Below, one piece after another: positions 32,683-34,162 of a DNA stretch of 34,162 bases. The stretch is from contig CASEOA010000012.1 in the NCBI GenBank assembly GCA_949289455.1, forward strand, positions 1-34,162, written 5' to 3'. Positions within the stretch are counted from its first letter, which is position 1; every line of letters starts with the position of its first letter. Source of the DNA: an uncultured Eubacteriales bacterium (GTDB taxonomy: Bacteria > Bacillota > Clostridia > Oscillospirales > Oscillospiraceae). A program made the position numbers and the translations under genes. The notes below the pieces were generated by a model, which was not told the origin of the DNA, made no database searches, and saw only the letters and a program-made list of their open reading frames with translations.

Positions 32683-33530
32683 AAGATCATATTCACGCCA
32701 AAGGGACAGATATTGCCGTCGTTTCCAGCGGCGATGAGAACGACTACATCTCCCTGACAGATATTGCACGCTATAAGAGCGATGCCCCGGATGATGTGAT
32801 CAAGAATTGGATGCGGAACCGGGACACAATTGAATTCCTGGGGTTATGGGAGCAGCTCAACAATCCGGAATTCAAACCCGTCGAATTCGACGGGTTTAAA
32901 ATCCAGGCCGGTTCCAACGCATTTACCATGTCTCCGAAAAAGTGGGTTGACGCAACCGGCGCGATTGGGATCTTCTCCAAGGCCGGAAGATATGGCGGTA
33001 CATTTGCACACAGGGATATTGCGTTCGAGTTTGCCTCCTGGATTTCCGCTGAGTTCAAGCTATACATCATCAAGGACTACCAACGGCTAAAGGCGGATGA
33101 AAACAGCCGGCTTGCCCTTGGCTGGAATCTCAACCGGACACTGGCTAAAATCAATTACCGGATCCATACCGATGCAATCAAGGACATGCTGATCCCTCCG
33201 GACATCACTCCACAGAGACAGAGCTTTACCTATGCCAGCGAGGCTGATGTCCTGAATGTAGCCCTGTTTGGCATCACCGCAAAAGAATGGAGGCAGGCAC
33301 ACCCTGACAGCCCAGGTAATATCCGCGATGAGGCAAGCCTTCAGCAGTTGATTGTTCTGGCAAATCTGGAGAGCATCAATGCAGAGCTGATCCGGCAGGG
33401 CGTTTCCCAAAGTGAGCGACTGCTGCGGCTCAATGCAAGCGCAAAACAAATGATGAAGTCCTTGGTGGGAGACCACAGGATTGAAATGCTGGAGGGTCAG
33501 GCAGATGCAGGACATGGACAAGATCATTGA
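32661..33530 (+). CDS. KilA-N domain protein
   Basis: A 289-aa protein with a KilA-N domain, a DNA-binding module of phage and mobile-element proteins. The segment ISLTDIARYKSDAPDDVIKNWMRNRDTIEFLGLWEQL and later GTFAHRDIAFEFASWISAEFKLYII are characteristic; the C-terminal part (from about residue 165) is an all-helical region with SYTYASEADVLN-like start. AAGGAGGG precedes the ATG at 32661. The function of such chromosomal KilA-N proteins is not known; they often lie near toxin-antitoxin or phage-derived genes. The base composition is lower in GC than the phosphatase gene before it. Confidence 0.88.
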   Translation: MASKKPMKDHIHAKGTDIAVVSSGDENDYISLTDIARYKSDAPDDVIKNWMRNRDTIEFLGLWEQLNNPEFKPVEFDGFKIQAGSNAFTMSPKKWVDATGAIGIFSKAGRYGGTFAHRDIAFEFASWISAEFKLYIIKDYQRLKADENSRLALGWNLNRTLAKINYRIHTDAIKDMLIPPDITPQRQSFTYASEADVLNVALFGITAKEWRQAHPDSPGNIRDEASLQQLIVLANLESINAELIRQGVSQSERLLRLNASAKQMMKSLVGDHRIEMLEGQADAGHGQDH

Positions 33531-33813
33531 TGAACTGACTTTGATGCTTTTGTATCTGACCTCTTGGCAGGAATACCCCACCGAAGGGATTCGGCATAAA
33601 CCGATCCGAACCGCCGAGAAGCTCCGCCTGACCTGGAAGGGCCACGACCGCAGCGCGCTGAGCCGGTTGGATGCGGCGGGGCTGGTGCTTAATGACTGTG
33701 GAAAAGCTCCTATCCGAATTACCCAAGACGGGGAGGCGCGGGCGCGAGATTTGCTCCGGCAGTATGGCATTTCCTGCGCGGGCGGTTCCACCACCCAGCC
33801 GGAGGAACGCTGA
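33505..33813 (+). CDS. DUF6429-like small protein
   Basis: A 102-aa protein beginning MQDMDKIIDELTLMLLYLTSW, which resembles DUF6429 proteins often met near insertion sequences. The middle KAEKLRLTWKGHD-like part and ALSRLDAAGLVLND suggest a winged-helix-like fold. The ATG at 33505 has GGAGGG 8 bases upstream, overlapping the end of the KilA-N gene by 26 bases in another frame. Its role is unknown. Confidence 0.75.
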   Translation: MQDMDKIIDELTLMLLYLTSWQEYPTEGIRHKPIRTAEKLRLTWKGHDRSALSRLDAAGLVLNDCGKAPIRITQDGEARARDLLRQYGISCAGGSTTQPEER

Positions 33814-34010
33814 TGAGCAGTAAACGGGTCTGCCCCAATAGTGGCCGGAAGATGAAGCAGCAGTTTATCGGCCTGTGCCACTGCAAATGCGGGCTCAGTT
33901 GGAAAAGAGATATTGGCTTTTTTGAGCGAACTCCAGACATGGTGTTTGCATTGGAAAGAAGACAGATAGGCAAAAAGGTAAAGCAGGTACCTGTTATCGG
34001 ATACAAATAG
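33813..34010 (+). CDS. Small zinc-ribbon-like hypothetical protein
   Basis: A 65-aa protein whose start overlaps the previous stop by one base (TGATG). It is basic and has the cysteine pattern CP-x-SGRKMKQQFIGLCHCKCG, which could bind zinc, though the second cysteine of the first pair is Ser. The translation coupling and small size make it likely to be a real gene. No function can be given. Confidence 0.6.
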   Translation: MSSKRVCPNSGRKMKQQFIGLCHCKCGLSWKRDIGFFERTPDMVFALERRQIGKKVKQVPVIGYK

Positions 34011-34042
34011 CCGATTAAGGGGAGGCTATCCCAAGTTTTGTG

Positions 34043-34089
34043 TAAACCTCCTGAGTGGTGTAGAATAGAAGCACCGCACAGGAGGTTTA
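34043..34089 (+). promoter_or_regulatory. Inverted repeat covering the transposase ribosome-binding site
   Basis: TAAACCTCCTG (34043-34053) is the exact reverse complement of CAGGAGGTTTA (34079-34089), which holds the AGGAGG of the transposase gene. In an mRNA that enters from outside the element the two arms could pair and hide the ribosome site. Confidence 0.6.
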
Positions 34090-34093
34090 CCAT

Positions 34094-34162
34094 ATGGCCA
34101 GAAAGAATCGCACACCGGAAGAAAATGCCCGTCGAGAGAAGATCCGTGAGCTGCTGCAGATG
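34094..34162 (+). CDS. IS256-family transposase, N-terminal start only
   Basis: An open frame of 23 codons from the ATG at 34094 to the right edge, with AGGAGG 8 bases upstream. The product starts MARKNRTPEENARREKIREL, like the N-terminus of clostridial IS256-family (MULE-type, DDE) transposases. Too little is present to check the catalytic residues. Confidence 0.65.
   Translation, partial: MARKNRTPEENARREKIRELLQM

Larger units (their letters stand above)
34018..34162 (+). mobile_element. Left end of an IS256-type insertion sequence
   Basis: From about 34018 the sequence resembles the outer end of clostridial IS256-type elements (GGCTATCCCAAGTTTTGTGT) and leads straight into the transposase gene. 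The exact terminal base and target duplication cannot be fixed because the right end is outside the window. Confidence 0.6.

Noticed and set aside
1-34162. CRISPR arrays, tRNA or rRNA genes
   Set aside because: Scanning both strands by eye gave no regular spaced repeats, cloverleaf-like genes with CCA context or rRNA words.

Overview
The window looks like chromosomal DNA of a GC-rich, strictly anaerobic gut clostridium (Oscillospirales type, in the neighbourhood of Flavonifractor, Lawsonibacter or Intestinimonas). This rests on codon and GC style, strong AGGAGG ribosome sites, a HutP-family antiterminator, a PucR-type regulator, a biotin-dependent Na+ malonate decarboxylase and clostridial mobile-element cargo. 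No rRNA, tRNA or CRISPR array was seen, and the taxonomic guess is inference only.

Layout. (1) 1-660: the 5' end of a gene resembling conjugative-element cargo, then about 380 bases without a gene. (2) 661-14838, minus strand: eleven tightly packed genes. In transcription order they are the three oxamate-carbamoyltransferase-type proteins (DUF2877, FdrA, DUF1116), a cyclase-family (isatin hydrolase/kynurenine formamidase type) hydrolase, an NCS2 nucleobase permease, an 8-oxoguanine-deaminase/triazine-hydrolase type amidohydrolase, a UraA-like NCS2 permease, a cytosine-deaminase-like amidohydrolase, a carbamate kinase, an amidase-signature amidase and a third NCS2 permease. (3) 15066-16688, plus strand: a divergent PucR-family regulator with a near-perfect sigma-70 promoter back to back with the catabolic promoter. 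(4) 16760-17969: nitroreductase and HAD phosphatase on the minus strand. (5) 18175-27016, plus strand: a HutP homologue, then a complete biotin-dependent malonate decarboxylase cluster (46-aa membrane peptide, MadB, MadA, MadE, MadC, MadD, MadH, MdcG, MadF, CitG/MdcB), ended by a strong terminator. (6) 27133-34162: accessory DNA with a serine-recombinase remnant, metallophosphoesterase, RelBE-type toxin-antitoxin, Y-family polymerase plus YolD-like partner, broken DUF1016 gene, LMW tyrosine phosphatase, KilA-N protein, two small IS-associated-looking proteins and the start of an IS256-type transposase.

How the genes may work together (inference). The two halves fit one pathway that I do not know to be described: an anaerobic, energy-conserving breakdown of an oxidised pyrimidine such as barbiturate. 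NCS2 permeases import the base, the two deaminase-type amidohydrolases strip exocyclic amino groups, and the cyclase-family hydrolase (or the unusual CodA homologue) opens the ring to ureidomalonate (N-carbamoylmalonamate). That compound is the one-carbon-longer homologue of oxalurate, the substrate of the FdrA/DUF1116/DUF2877 enzyme. Phosphorolysis would give carbamoyl phosphate (ATP via carbamate kinase) plus malonamate, the amidase would release malonate, and the malonate decarboxylase would turn it into acetate and CO2 while pumping Na+. No malonate transporter lies in the mad cluster, which fits malonate made inside the cell. The chemistry closes, but no step is proven; an oxalurate/oxamate pathway lying next to an independent malonate operon is the main alternative.
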